The notes: generated by a model from the letters alone, not told the origin. DNA of 64,000 nucleotides from Bradyrhizobium sp. AZCC 2262 (GCF_036924535.1 NZ_JAZHRT010000001.1:9042501-9106500), one strand, 5' to 3'; counted from the stretch's first letter, positions 8,013-17,087 are shown. Made by a program: numbers and translations.

Positions 8013-8036
8013 TTGCTTTCAACCCGTTTCCCGATC

Positions 8037-9797
8037 ATGGCCGTCCCGTCAGAACAAACGTCGATGCTGCGCCCGACCATCCGAAAGCGGATCCTCGGCA
8101 TCGCCATTGGCTTGATCGTCCTGATGGCGATCACGTCGGCGCTGTCGACGGTGATGACACGCAAGATTGCTCATCAGCTCGACGAGTTCAGCGGCAAATA
8201 CGTTGAGGCTTACGGGCATCTGGCGCGGATGAACATCCGCTCGCTGGAACAGGCGCTGGCGCTGCGCCGGATCGTGATCGGCAGGATGCAGTCGCCGCCC
8301 GACATGGCGTTCTCCGCGGAGCAGCGGAAAGTCTATGAGGCGAAGGGAGCGGAAATCGAACAGGAAGCGCAAGCGGCGCGCGCCCTGATCAATGCAATCA
8401 TCGACGATGTCTCCACTGACTCCGATAACGCCCGGCTCGGCCGCATCGACGATCGAATCGAGCGCGTGACAAGCGATCTCCGTCGTTATCTGGGCGAAGA
8501 ATACAAACGGCTGTTATCCCTGCTCGATGCCGGAAATATCACGGAGGCCAGGGCAAGCCTGGCCCGGACCGACACGCTGCGTGACGAACTCAACCAGAGG
8601 ATCGAAGACATCCGTACGGACATGCTGGCGCAGGTTCGCAGCGATGCCGTGATGACGATGCGCGACCAAAAGACCGCCATCGTCATCTCCGTTATCCTGA
8701 CCTTGCTTGCGGGCATCCTCGGACTGATGTTTTCGCTTTTCATCAGTACCGGCATTACCCGGCCGGTGCGGCGGTTGCTGGAGGGCACCCGCGCCGTCGA
8801 AGCCGGCCGGCTTGACGGATCGATCGACGTCACCACGCGCGACGAAATCGGCCAGTTGACCGCCGCCTTCAACAACATGGTCGAACAGTTGCGCCACAAG
8901 GAACGCCTGCGTGAAACCTTCGGCCGCTATGTCGACCCGCGCGTCGTCGAAGGCCTGATCGAGCGGCAGTCGCAGACTGCGAGCGACGGCGAGCGGCGGG
9001 TGATGACGGTGCTGTTCTGCGACATGAAGGGCTTTACCAGCCTCAGCGAAGGCATGACGCCGCAGGGCCTCGTCAAGGTGATGAACCATTATTTGTCGAC
9101 GATGTCGGGACCGATCCGCAGCCATCGCGGCATCATCGACAAATATATCGGCGACGCGATCATGGCCTATTGGGGGCCTCCGTTTACCGAGCATGGCGAA
9201 CAGGCGCGGCTGGCCTGCCTTGCCGCCGTCGAGATGGCGGACCGCGGCACGGCGTTGCGCACGGAACTGCCCGAGCTGCTCGGCGTGCGCACCGTGCCAA
9301 GCGACTGCGACGTGCGCATCGGCATTGCAACCGGCGAGGTTCTTGTCGGCAGCATCGGCTCGGAATTCATGATGAGCTACACCGTGATGGGCGATGCGGT
9401 TAATCTGGCGTCGCGCCTGGAGAACGCCAACAAGTTCTACGGCAGTCATTCGCTGGCTTCGGAAGCCGCGATCCTGGCGGCCGGTGACGCGGTTGCATCG
9501 CGCGAGATCGATCGGCTGGTCGTCGTCGGCCAAACCCATCCCGAAGCGGTGTTCGAGATCATCGGGCGCGCGGGCGAGTTGACCGAGAAGCAGCTTGAAC
9601 TGCTGGCGCGGTACGCCGAGGGGCTGGCTGCGTATCGGGCGCGCCGCTGGGATGATGCGCGCCGGGCTTTCCAGGCGGCGCTCGGCGCCGTCCCCGGCGA
9701 CGGGCCATCCACGGCGATGGCCCAACGTGTCGAGAACTTTCAGGCCAACCCGCCGGCCGCCGATTGGGATGGCGCGTGGCGGCTGGATCAGAAGTAA
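8037..9797 (+). CDS. membrane-bound class III adenylate/guanylate cyclase with HAMP domain
   Basis: A 586-residue signalling enzyme. Order: short cytoplasmic N-terminus; membrane segment (ILGIAIGLIVLMAITSAL); periplasmic sensor of about 180 residues; second membrane segment (IVISVILTLLAGILGLMFSL); HAMP linker (ITRPVRRLLEGTRAVEAGRL); cyclase domain. The two metal aspartates are in VLFCDMKGFTS and YIGDAIMAYWG, and the transition-state Asn and Arg are in VMGDAVNLASRLE, so catalysis should be intact. It likely makes cAMP in response to a periplasmic signal. The ATG at 8037 is preferred; a GTG at 7947 would read through the upstream terminator. ATG 8064 is also possible. Confidence 0.85.
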   Translation: MAVPSEQTSMLRPTIRKRILGIAIGLIVLMAITSALSTVMTRKIAHQLDEFSGKYVEAYGHLARMNIRSLEQALALRRIVIGRMQSPPDMAFSAEQRKVYEAKGAEIEQEAQAARALINAIIDDVSTDSDNARLGRIDDRIERVTSDLRRYLGEEYKRLLSLLDAGNITEARASLARTDTLRDELNQRIEDIRTDMLAQVRSDAVMTMRDQKTAIVISVILTLLAGILGLMFSLFISTGITRPVRRLLEGTRAVEAGRLDGSIDVTTRDEIGQLTAAFNNMVEQLRHKERLRETFGRYVDPRVVEGLIERQSQTASDGERRVMTVLFCDMKGFTSLSEGMTPQGLVKVMNHYLSTMSGPIRSHRGIIDKYIGDAIMAYWGPPFTEHGEQARLACLAAVEMADRGTALRTELPELLGVRTVPSDCDVRIGIATGEVLVGSIGSEFMMSYTVMGDAVNLASRLENANKFYGSHSLASEAAILAAGDAVASREIDRLVVVGQTHPEAVFEIIGRAGELTEKQLELLARYAEGLAAYRARRWDDARRAFQAALGAVPGDGPSTAMAQRVENFQANPPAADWDGAWRLDQK

Positions 9798-9811
9798 ACC
9801 GGCCGGCGCGT

Positions 9812-10633
9812 TTACGCCGTGAGAAACTCCAGCACCATTTCGCAAAATTTCTGCGGCGCCTGCTCGAACATCGGGTGCGTGGTGCCCGGGATCATCGCGG
9901 TGCGCGAGCCCTTCACGTTGGTGGCCAGCGCATGCAGCACCTTCGGCAGCGTGCCCTTGGTGTTGGCGCCGCCGATGAACAATGTCGGCGCCCTGATCGC
10001 CTCCGCATCCGCTTTGGAGAACGGCGGACGCTGGTCGCGCATCTGGCCGATCAGCGTGGTGGCGTTGTCGCGCAGGAGCTGCTTGGGCGTCGCCGGCAGG
10101 CGCCTCCAGGCGCCGGGCCCTTCCAGCGCATCCATGAAAATCTGCAGGCCGCCATCGATGTCGCCTTTGGCGATCACCTCGGCGGAAGCCGCGATCATTC
10201 CGGCGAGCGGTGAGGGGCCGGGCTTGTAGGCGGGATCGAGCGTGGCGTCGAGTTCGCCGCCGGGCTCGGCCAGGATCAGCTTGCGCAACAGGTCCGGCCG
10301 GCGCTGCGCAACGCGAAAGCAGATATGCCCGCCGCGGGAATGGCCCATCAGGTCGACCGGTTTGGTATTGAGCTTCTCGATGAAACCGATGACGTCGTCG
10401 ACATGCTGCGCGATCGAATAGGTGTCACCGACGCCATCCCAATGGTCGGGAAAGAAATGCCGCAACGACGGTGCGATCACGCGGTGTCGGCGCGTCAGCG
10501 GTCCCAGCACCGACGACCAGATCCGGAAATCGCACAGCGAGCCGTGGATGCAAACCAGCGGCGGGCCATCGCCAGCGCCTTGGCCGATATCGAGATAGGC
10601 CATGTCATAGCCGTTGACGTTTATGGTTTGCAT
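9812..10633 (-). CDS. alpha/beta hydrolase
   Basis: A 273-residue alpha/beta-hydrolase fold protein. The oxyanion-side motif HGSLCDFRIW lies near residue 30, the nucleophile elbow is GHSRGG, and a late catalytic His is in PGTTHPMFEQAP. The acid is probably in the APTLFIGGANTKG region. The size fits a soluble esterase, epoxide hydrolase or C-C hydrolase; the substrate cannot be assigned. It converges with the cyclase gene across a 14-base gap and is divergent from the Ogt gene. Confidence 0.8.
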   Translation of the reverse strand: MQTINVNGYDMAYLDIGQGAGDGPPLVCIHGSLCDFRIWSSVLGPLTRRHRVIAPSLRHFFPDHWDGVGDTYSIAQHVDDVIGFIEKLNTKPVDLMGHSRGGHICFRVAQRRPDLLRKLILAEPGGELDATLDPAYKPGPSPLAGMIAASAEVIAKGDIDGGLQIFMDALEGPGAWRRLPATPKQLLRDNATTLIGQMRDQRPPFSKADAEAIRAPTLFIGGANTKGTLPKVLHALATNVKGSRTAMIPGTTHPMFEQAPQKFCEMVLEFLTA

Positions 10634-10807
10634 GAGATCTCGTGAGGGTGGATGGGACCGAGGGCCATTGAAGGGCGCTGGCGAGAACCCCAGATCATCG
10701 GAAGTTGTTCATGCCGTCAAGTTCCCTCAGGTTTCGGGTGGATAGCAACAATCTCCAAGCCTAGATTTGGGCCAGATGCGAAGCTGGGTGGCATTGAACA
10801 GGAGAAT

Positions 10808-11362
10808 ATGGAGCCAGCCATGACCGGGCACCATTTTACGATATTCGACACCGCGATCGGCCGCTGTGGCATTGTGTGGGGCGAGCGCGGAATCACCTCG
10901 GTGCAATTGCCGATGGGCGATGAAAAGAAGACCCGCGCCCGCCTGCAGCAGCGCCATGGCGACCTCGTCGAGGCGGAGCCGCCTGCGAAGGTGCAGGCCG
11001 CGATCGAGGGGATCGTCGAGCTGCTCGAAGGCAAGCCGAACGACCTTGCCGATGTCGTGCTCGACCTCGACGGCGTTCCCGAATTCAACCGCGGCGTCTA
11101 TGACATCGCGCGTACCATTCCGCCGGGCAAGACCATGACCTATGGCGATATCGCCAAGAAACTCGGCGGCGTCGAGCTGTCGCGCGACGTCGGCCAGGCG
11201 CTGGGCCGCAACCCCTGTCCGATCGTGGTGCCGTGCCACCGCGTGCTGGCGGCGGGCAACAAGCCCGGCGGCTTCTCCGCCAATGGCGGAGTGGTGACGA
11301 AATTGAAGATGCTGACGATCGAAGGCGCGGTCGTGAACCACACGCCGAACTTGTTCGATTGA
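10808..11362 (+). CDS. ogt: methylated-DNA--[protein]-cysteine S-methyltransferase (Ogt-like)
   Basis: A 184-residue DNA repair protein that moves a methyl group from O6-methylguanine to its own cysteine. The acceptor site NPCPIVVPCHRVL contains the conserved PCHRV, and the tail KPGGFSANGGVVTKLKML is typical. The N-terminal domain is short, as in Ogt, with no Ada zinc-binding part. AGGAG lies close to the ATG at 10808; a second ATG at 10820 has longer spacing. Either start gives the complete catalytic domain. The transcript probably ends in the hairpin-rich repeat that follows. Confidence 0.9.
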   Translation: MEPAMTGHHFTIFDTAIGRCGIVWGERGITSVQLPMGDEKKTRARLQQRHGDLVEAEPPAKVQAAIEGIVELLEGKPNDLADVVLDLDGVPEFNRGVYDIARTIPPGKTMTYGDIAKKLGGVELSRDVGQALGRNPCPIVVPCHRVLAAGNKPGGFSANGGVVTKLKMLTIEGAVVNHTPNLFD

Positions 11363-11456
11363 GCGGTTCGGTTCTGATTGAATCAGAACCGAAGGTCTAT
11401 GTTTTGACGCGTTTTCTTCACGCCAACCGGTACCCACTTCGCTTGAAAACGCTATG
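11363..11456. repeat. hairpin-rich dispersed intergenic repeat
   Basis: A perfect 13-bp inverted repeat (11367-11379 with 11381-11393, TTCGGTTCTGATT and its complement) is followed by a second inverted pair, GCGTTTTC at about 11408 and GAAAACGC at about 11443. This composite resembles an intergenic repeat I recall as frequent in Bradyrhizobium genomes, but I cannot confirm copy number here. It lies between the Ogt gene and the converging hydratase gene and may act as a two-way terminator. Confidence 0.65.
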
Positions 11457-11458
11457 GG

Positions 11459-12262
11459 TCACCGCCCCTTGAAGTTCGGCGTCCGCTTCTCGTTGAAGGC
11501 CAGCACGCCCTCGCGGCGGTCCTCGGTCGGGACCATGCGGTTATAGGCCTCGATCTCCAGCGCGAGGCCGTCCCGCAAGGACAGTTGCAGGCCCCGGTGG
11601 ATCGACAGTTTTGCCTGGCGGACGGAGATTGGCGCGTTGCGGGCGATGCGCGAGGCGGTTGCCAGCGCCGCCGGCAATAGTTCGGATGGTGGAAAGACTT
11701 CGTTCACTAGACCCCAAGCATGAGCTTCGGCCGCGGTAAACGGCTTGCCGGTCAGGATCAGCTCCTTGGCGCGGCGCTCGCCGACGGCACGCGGCAGGGT
11801 CTGCGTGCCGCCGCCGCCCGGCATGATGCCGAGCGTCACCTCGGTCAGCGCAAAACGCGCGGTCTCGGCCGCATGGAGGAAATCGCAGCAGCCTGCGATC
11901 TCGCAGCCGCCGCCATAGGCCGCGCCGTTGACGGCGCCGATGATCGGGACCGGGCAGTCGATCAGCGCCCGCACCATCCGCTCGAAGATGACGTGCTGGC
12001 GCGTCCACGCCTCGTCCGTCATGCCGCGGCGCTCCTTCAGGTCGCCGCCGGCGCAGAACGCCTTGTCGCCCGCGCCTGTGAGAACGATGCAACGCAGGCT
12101 CTTCGGATCGAGCGCCGCATCCTCGAAACAGCGCACGAGATCGCGTCCCATCTGCGTGTTGAGCGCGTTGGAGGCCTCCGGCCGATTGAGCCTGACGATT
12201 GTCACATGCTCGTCGACCGGTTCGATTGAAAGCGTCTCGAAAGCGGAAGGGTTCGAACTCAT
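11459..12262 (-). CDS. enoyl-CoA hydratase/isomerase family protein
   Basis: A 267-residue crotonase. The oxyanion-hole strand is KAFCAGGDLKERRG, and the second half-site is GAVNGAAYGGGCEIAGCCDF. The glutamate of ALTEVTLGIMPGGGGTQTLPR fits a hydratase catalytic residue. The start at 12262 overlaps the stop of the upstream metallo-hydrolase gene by four bases (ATGA), so the two are translationally coupled. A longer in-frame start at 12340 would lie inside that gene. The context suggests catabolism of an acyl-CoA derived from an aromatic or cyclic compound, but the substrate is not readable. Confidence 0.85.
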   Translation of the reverse strand: MSSNPSAFETLSIEPVDEHVTIVRLNRPEASNALNTQMGRDLVRCFEDAALDPKSLRCIVLTGAGDKAFCAGGDLKERRGMTDEAWTRQHVIFERMVRALIDCPVPIIGAVNGAAYGGGCEIAGCCDFLHAAETARFALTEVTLGIMPGGGGTQTLPRAVGERRAKELILTGKPFTAAEAHAWGLVNEVFPPSELLPAALATASRIARNAPISVRQAKLSIHRGLQLSLRDGLALEIEAYNRMVPTEDRREGVLAFNEKRTPNFKGR

Positions 12263-13128
12263 GTCGCCTCGCAGGAAAATCCGTTGCCCTTGCGCCGGAT
12301 CTTTCCGACCGAAGGGGAGGGGAAATGCGCGGTGCAGCACAGCGTATCGGTGTCGCAGTAGCGCTCCATGAAATTGCGCCGCGTCGTTGCTGCCTGCGCC
12401 TGATCGACGTCGAACTTGACGGACAATTCCGGATAACGCGTATGCAGTGGCGAATGCATCAGGTCGCCGGAGAATGCCGCATCATCCTTGCCGCGGCCGA
12501 AGGTGAGGGCGACATGGCCGGGCGTGTGACCCGGCGTCGGCAGGATGCGGGTGTGGTCGCCGATCTGGTAATCGCTGCCGACGATTTCGGCCTGTCTGAC
12601 CTCGACGACCGGAAGCACGCTGTCGGCAAATGGCGGCACCGGCGTTTTCGCGTGGGTCTCGGTCCAGTAGTCGAACTCGGTCTTGTCGAACACGTAGCGG
12701 GCCTTCGGAAAAGTCGGCACCCAGCGGCCATTGTCGAGCCGCGTGTTCCAGCCGACATGGTCGACATGCAGATGCGTGCACATGACATAGTCGATGTCGG
12801 CGACGGAAATCCCGGCGGCGGCCAGCGCGCGCGCATAGGTGTCGTCGGTCTTCATGTTCCATTTCGGCCGCTGCGGCCGCGGCTTGTCGTTGCCGATGCA
12901 GCTATCGATCAGGATGGTATGATGCGGCGTCTTCACGACATAGGACTGGAAGCAGAGGATCAGCACGTCCTTGTCGTCGAGCGCGCCGGCCTTTTGCATC
13001 CACGCCCGGTTCTCCGCCAGCACCTCCGGCGTCAGGCCCGGCAGCATTTCCAGCGCCGGCAGGAAGGTGGTTTCCTGTTCGATGATACGGTGGATGGTGA
13101 GATCGCCGACGGTGAATTTCAGGCCCAT
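12259..13128 (-). CDS. MBL-fold metallo-hydrolase (copy A)
   Basis: A 289-residue metallo-beta-lactamase-fold enzyme. The metal motif is CTHLHVDHVGWN (HxHxDH), with later ligands in PTPGHTPGHV and the FSGD strand, and a final His near CCTAHFPSP. It closely resembles the copy at 16144-16992 in order and motif wording, so the two are probably paralogs acting on related substrates. The members of this group I know of are lactonase-like hydrolases. The start at 13128 has GGGAAA upstream. It is coupled to the hydratase gene by a four-base overlap. Confidence 0.85.
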   Translation of the reverse strand: MGLKFTVGDLTIHRIIEQETTFLPALEMLPGLTPEVLAENRAWMQKAGALDDKDVLILCFQSYVVKTPHHTILIDSCIGNDKPRPQRPKWNMKTDDTYARALAAAGISVADIDYVMCTHLHVDHVGWNTRLDNGRWVPTFPKARYVFDKTEFDYWTETHAKTPVPPFADSVLPVVEVRQAEIVGSDYQIGDHTRILPTPGHTPGHVALTFGRGKDDAAFSGDLMHSPLHTRYPELSVKFDVDQAQAATTRRNFMERYCDTDTLCCTAHFPSPSVGKIRRKGNGFSCEAT

Positions 13129-13144
13129 GATTTTCCCGGATTGA

Positions 13145-14323
13145 TTAGCGCGTATTGTTGTCCCTGACGTAGGGAATGATGAAGTTGGCCAAAATGTCGA
13201 GCGCCGCCTGGCCTTGACGCCCGCTGCCATAGAGCCCGGATGTGGTCATCACCACAAGGTCGAGCTCAGGAACAATGAAAATGCGCTGGCCGCCGAGGCC
13301 CTGGGCGGCGATCCATTTCACGTCCTTGTTGCCGGACAGGGTGCGGCCCATCCACCATTGCTGTCCGTAAAAGAACAGCCCGCCAAAATAGCCGAGCGCC
13401 TGAAAGCGCGGCGTGACCGATTGCTCGATCCATTTGGCCGAGACGATCTGCCTGCCGTTCCAGTCGCCCTTGTTCAGCACGAGCTGGCCGATTTTCGCGG
13501 CATCGCGCGGGCGAAGCCGAAGACCGGCGGCCGGGGCAATCTTTTCGTTCCGGTATTTCATCCATTGCCAGTCGGTGATGCCGAGCGGGGCGAACAGCAT
13601 TTCGCGCGCGAACGCCTCGAACGATTTGCCCGATACGCGCTCGATGATGTTGCCGAGCAAGTCCGTCCCGCCGCCATTATAGGTCCACACCGTGTCCGGC
13701 GGCGCCGCGATTGGCTTCGACAGGACATAACGTATCGGATCGGCTTCGTTGCTCAGATGCGGTTCGTCGTTTTTGGGATCCTTCCAGCCGCGGTTCTCGT
13801 CCCATTGCATGCCCGACGACATGGTCAGGAGATGGCGCAGGTTGATGTTGTCCCAGCCCGTCGACTTCTGTGCGGAGTAATCGGGAAAGAATTTGACGAC
13901 GGATTCGTCGGCGCTCTTGATCAGCTTGCGATCGATGGCGATGCCGACCAGCAGGGAGACCACGCTCTTCGAGACCGAGCGCATATCGTGCCTGGTCGTC
14001 GCATCGAAATCGTGCTGTCCATCGTCCAGACCCCAGGGCTCGTCATAGCCGGGGAAATATTGCTCGAACACGAGCCGGCCATGACGGACGACCACCACGG
14101 CGTGAACGTTGGCGTCGGTTTCCTTCAACCGGTCGGCGATGCGGCACAGCCGCGCGCCGTCGAGGCCGACGCTATCAGGGGAATCGATGGTCCAGCCGTC
14201 GCCAAGGGCGGCGGGAACACCACAAGCCGGATTTGTCTGGCCCAGCGCCTGCGTTGCCGACGCCGCGAGCACGAGGACGGCGGCGAGGCCGAGGCGCCGC
14301 AACTGCTTGCCACCCTCGCGCAT
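13145..14323 (-). CDS. secreted serine hydrolase, beta-lactamase/penicillin-binding protein class C family
   Basis: A 392-residue exported protein. The N-terminus is a Sec signal (MREGGKQLRRLGLAAVLVLA, cut near ALGQ). The active-site Ser-x-x-Lys is in MRSVSKSVVSLLVG, the Tyr-x-Asn is in VWTYNGGG, and an HLLTMSSGMQWDE segment typical of the esterase/beta-lactamase group lies between. Members include esterases and 6-aminohexanoate-dimer hydrolases. The start at 14323 is chosen from AGGAG upstream and the signal peptide; the longer frame runs back into the GST gene. It sits in the minus-strand catabolic run. Confidence 0.85.
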   Translation of the reverse strand: MREGGKQLRRLGLAAVLVLAASATQALGQTNPACGVPAALGDGWTIDSPDSVGLDGARLCRIADRLKETDANVHAVVVVRHGRLVFEQYFPGYDEPWGLDDGQHDFDATTRHDMRSVSKSVVSLLVGIAIDRKLIKSADESVVKFFPDYSAQKSTGWDNINLRHLLTMSSGMQWDENRGWKDPKNDEPHLSNEADPIRYVLSKPIAAPPDTVWTYNGGGTDLLGNIIERVSGKSFEAFAREMLFAPLGITDWQWMKYRNEKIAPAAGLRLRPRDAAKIGQLVLNKGDWNGRQIVSAKWIEQSVTPRFQALGYFGGLFFYGQQWWMGRTLSGNKDVKWIAAQGLGGQRIFIVPELDLVVMTTSGLYGSGRQGQAALDILANFIIPYVRDNNTR

Positions 14324-14346
14324 GCTGCCGTCTCCTGCTCTCGTCG

Positions 14347-14961
14347 TTACGCCGGCGGCGGGACCGAGGTTTTTACCGAAGGCCGCTCCAGCATCTTCTG
14401 ATGGAAGGCGTCCAGCTTCGGATAGGCCTTGCGCCAGCCGCAGTCGGCAAAGCGGAAATCGGCATAGCCGAGCACACAGACGAGGCCGATCTGTACGATA
14501 TCGAGCGGCCGCGACAGGACCTCGGGCTTGTTCTCGAACCGCGCCATGCCGGCCCAGGCCCGCTTCCAGTGGTCGTCGGACCACGCCTGCCAGCGCAACG
14601 GCTCGGGCCGCACCATGGCTTCGTAGCGGCACAGCAGCATCGAATCGAGCATGCCCTGCAGCAGCGAATGATCGCTCTTGACCTTCCAGCGGTCGGGACC
14701 GGAGGCGGGGATCAGCTTGCCGCCGCCGGCGAGCTCATCGAGGTATTCGACGATGACATAGGAATCGAGGATGACGTCGCCACTGTCGAGGATCAGCACC
14801 GGCAGCTTCTTCAGCGGCGTGATCTTCGAATATTCCTCGTTGGGCTGACCCGGCGCGACGGTGGCGGGGGTGAACTCGATCTTGTCGATCAGGCCGGTCT
14901 CGATCGCGGCGATGCGGACTTTTCGGGCGAACGGCGAGGCAGGGGAGAAGGTGAGTTTCAT
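14347..14961 (-). CDS. glutathione S-transferase family protein
   Basis: A 204-residue GST. The N-terminal thioredoxin-like domain starts KLTFSPASPFARKVRIAA, where the Ser of SPFARK is in the place of the catalytic Ser/Tyr. A PLKKLPVLILDSGDVILDSYVIVEYLD segment provides the cis-Pro and glutathione-binding Asp-Ser. The C-terminal helical domain carries a conserved FRFADCGWRKAYPKL stretch. It probably conjugates glutathione or isomerises an intermediate in the neighbouring pathway; a maleylpyruvate-isomerase-like role fits the fumarylacetoacetase-like gene upstream, but that is inference. The start excludes an 18-residue unlikely extension. Confidence 0.85.
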   Translation of the reverse strand: MKLTFSPASPFARKVRIAAIETGLIDKIEFTPATVAPGQPNEEYSKITPLKKLPVLILDSGDVILDSYVIVEYLDELAGGGKLIPASGPDRWKVKSDHSLLQGMLDSMLLCRYEAMVRPEPLRWQAWSDDHWKRAWAGMARFENKPEVLSRPLDIVQIGLVCVLGYADFRFADCGWRKAYPKLDAFHQKMLERPSVKTSVPPPA

Positions 14962-15020
14962 GTTGGGAGTTTCCCTGGAAGGTTTCTTCTTGTTGTGCCG
15001 GTCATTGACGACCACGCGAT

Positions 15021-15120
15021 GTCATCATCCGCGAAGGCGGATGATCCAGTACTCCGCGGCGGTTCGGTTTGCTCGCCAACGCCGCGGCGTACTGGATACC
15101 CCGCCTTCGCGGGGTATGAC
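15021..15120. repeat. dispersed palindromic repeat, second type
   Basis: A roughly 100-base element with nested inverted repeats: ATCCAGTACTCCGCGGCG pairs with CGCCGCGGCGTACTGGAT, and the outer GTCATCATCCGCGAAGGCGG is matched loosely by CCGCCTTCGCGGGGTATGAC. It lies between the GST and fumarylacetoacetase-like genes. The wording differs from the CATTCCGGG repeats, so it is a separate family. Confidence 0.75.
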
Positions 15121-15122
15121 GG

Positions 15123-15965
15123 CTAGGCCGCGATGATTTCCTGGCGCTGCTCGCCGAGCCCCTCGATGCGGAGCGTGACGACGTCGCCGACGTTGAGGAA
15201 TTGCGGCGGCTTCATGCCGGTGCCGACACCGGGCGGCGTGCCCGTCGTGACGATGTCGCCGGGCAGCAGCGTCATGAACTGCGAGACATAGGAAATGCAC
15301 TTCGCCATCGAGAAGATCATGGTCGAGGTCGATCCGGTCTGGCGGCGCTGGCCGTTGACGTCGAGCCACATCGACAGTTTTTGCACGTCGGGAATCTCAT
15401 CCTTGGTCACGAGCCACGGGCCTACCGGTCCGAAGGTGTCGTGCGATTTGCCCTTGGTCCACTGGCCGAGACGTTCGATCTGGAAATTGCGCTCGGAGAC
15501 GTCGTTGCAGACGCAGTAGCCGGCGATATGGTTGAGCGCGTCGGCCTCGCTGACATACTTGGCGCGGGTGCCGATGATGGCGGCGATTTCGACTTCCCAG
15601 TCGAGCTTGGTCGAGCCGCGCGGCTTTTCGACCGCGTCATTGGGGCCGCTCAATGCCGTGTTGGCCTTGATGAAAAAGATCGGCTCGGTCGGGATCGGCG
15701 AGCCGGTTTCCTTGGCATGGTCCACATAGTTCAGGCCGATGGCAACGAATTTCGAGATGCCGGTGACCGGGGCGCCGAAGCGCTGCTTGCCGTCCACGGC
15801 GGGGAGTTTTGACGTATCCAGCGCGGCGAGCTTGGCGAGCCCGGCCGGCGAATAGGCCTCGCCGTCGAGGTCCTTTACGTGGGCCGAAAGATCGCGCAAC
15901 TGGCCGGATTTATCGATCAGGCCGGGCTTTTCCGCACCCTTGGCGCCGTAACGAACAAGCTTCAT
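15123..15965 (-). CDS. fumarylacetoacetate hydrolase family protein
   Basis: A 280-residue FAH-fold enzyme of the 2-hydroxyhepta-2,4-diene-1,7-dioate isomerase/acylpyruvase group. The metal-binding glutamates lie in LDWEVEIAAIIGTRAKYV, and the GYCVCNDVSERNFQ and GDIVTTGTPPGVGTGMKPP segments are family signatures. It opens C-C bonds or decarboxylates dicarbonyl intermediates in aromatic catabolism. GGGAGAG precedes the ATG at 15965; the 38-residue extension of the longer frame is not protein-like. A dispersed repeat separates it from the GST gene downstream. Confidence 0.9.
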   Translation of the reverse strand: MKLVRYGAKGAEKPGLIDKSGQLRDLSAHVKDLDGEAYSPAGLAKLAALDTSKLPAVDGKQRFGAPVTGISKFVAIGLNYVDHAKETGSPIPTEPIFFIKANTALSGPNDAVEKPRGSTKLDWEVEIAAIIGTRAKYVSEADALNHIAGYCVCNDVSERNFQIERLGQWTKGKSHDTFGPVGPWLVTKDEIPDVQKLSMWLDVNGQRRQTGSTSTMIFSMAKCISYVSQFMTLLPGDIVTTGTPPGVGTGMKPPQFLNVGDVVTLRIEGLGEQRQEIIAA

Positions 15966-16143
15966 TTTGTCTCTCCCTGCGGGGTTCTTTGGGGATTTGT
16001 AGGGATTTTTGCCCTTCAGACGCTTCTTGGAACAGTGGGCGCGGAAATTCAACTGCCGACTGGCTTCGGCTCGCCACATACCTGATCCTCATCCTGCGGA
16101 GGCCGCGTCGAGGCCTCCCAACCATGAGGGGAGAAAGCGTCCG

Positions 16144-16992
16144 TCACCCCAAGGCGATGAACTTGAAGGCGGCCCCATCGCGCGTGATGTGGCCGGCCCC
16201 GAAGTGGCCGCCAATGACCAGCGTTGGCGTGTCGGCAAAGCGCGAAAACAGCTCGCGCCGGGTTTCGGCCGACTGCCGGGGATCGGAATCGGCCGTCGAC
16301 GACCAGTCGAGATGGGCCATCTGACAGGGATGATGGGCAACGTCCCCCGTCAGCAGGGCCTCCGCGCCGTCCGAATGGACGTGGATGCTCATATGGCCGG
16401 GGCTGTGGCCGGGTGTCGGGATCAGGGTGATTTCGTCGGTCAGTCTGGCATCGCTGGCGACCAGATCGGCCTTGCTGGCGTCGGCAATCGGCTTCACGGA
16501 ATCGTTGAATACGGCGATCCTGTCCGGCGCGTCGCTGTGGTCGCGCCAATACTCAAACTCGGTCTTGCCGAATGCGTAGCGCGCATTGGCGAAAGTCGGC
16601 ACCCATTTGCCGTCGACGAGCTTCGTATTCCATCCGACATGGTCGACGTGCAAATGCGTGCACAGCACGGTGTCGATGCTATCAGGGGGGAAGCCAGCCG
16701 CGGTCAATTTGTCGAGGAACGGATCCTGGCGATTGTTCCAGGTCGGCACGTTGCGGCCCTGCTTGTCGTTGCCGAGCCCGGTATCGACGATGATCCGGCG
16801 CGACGGGGTTTCGACCAGCAGCGAGTGGATCGACATTTTGAGCCGGCCTTCGGCGGTCGCGAAATCAGGGATCAGCCAGGGCAGTTTCTGGATTTCCTCA
16901 TTGGTCGCGAGCGGCAGGATGAAACGGGTGCTGCCGACGGTCTCCGTTTCGATGATCCTGGTGATTTTGATACTGCCCACGGTCCAGCTCAT
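16144..16992 (-). CDS. MBL-fold metallo-hydrolase (copy B)
   Basis: A 282-residue metallo-hydrolase. The metal motif CTHLHVDHVGWNTKL is nearly word-for-word that of copy A at 12259-13128, and PTPGHSPGHMSIHV and LTGDVAHHP give the remaining ligands. Both copies also share a WVPTF..ARY..GKTEF..W segment after the motif, so they are paralogs. GAGGA lies upstream of the start at 16992. It probably hydrolyses a lactone or ester in the same pathway region. The 178-base gap to the FAH-family gene start holds nothing recognisable. Confidence 0.85.
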   Translation of the reverse strand: MSWTVGSIKITRIIETETVGSTRFILPLATNEEIQKLPWLIPDFATAEGRLKMSIHSLLVETPSRRIIVDTGLGNDKQGRNVPTWNNRQDPFLDKLTAAGFPPDSIDTVLCTHLHVDHVGWNTKLVDGKWVPTFANARYAFGKTEFEYWRDHSDAPDRIAVFNDSVKPIADASKADLVASDARLTDEITLIPTPGHSPGHMSIHVHSDGAEALLTGDVAHHPCQMAHLDWSSTADSDPRQSAETRRELFSRFADTPTLVIGGHFGAGHITRDGAAFKFIALG

Positions 16993-17087
16993 CCGGCACT
17001 TCCTCACGTTTCTGTTGTTGAGGCGAGGATGCTGGTTTCCATCGCCCGACGCAATGCATCATCCGGCGCGCGAAACCGATCCAGCAG

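Noticed and set aside
7947..8036. N-terminal extension of the membrane cyclase
   Set aside because: It would read through the terminator hairpin at 7978-8012.
14324..14632. N-terminal extension of the serine hydrolase
   Set aside because: It lies inside the GST gene in another frame, and a signal peptide begins at 14323.
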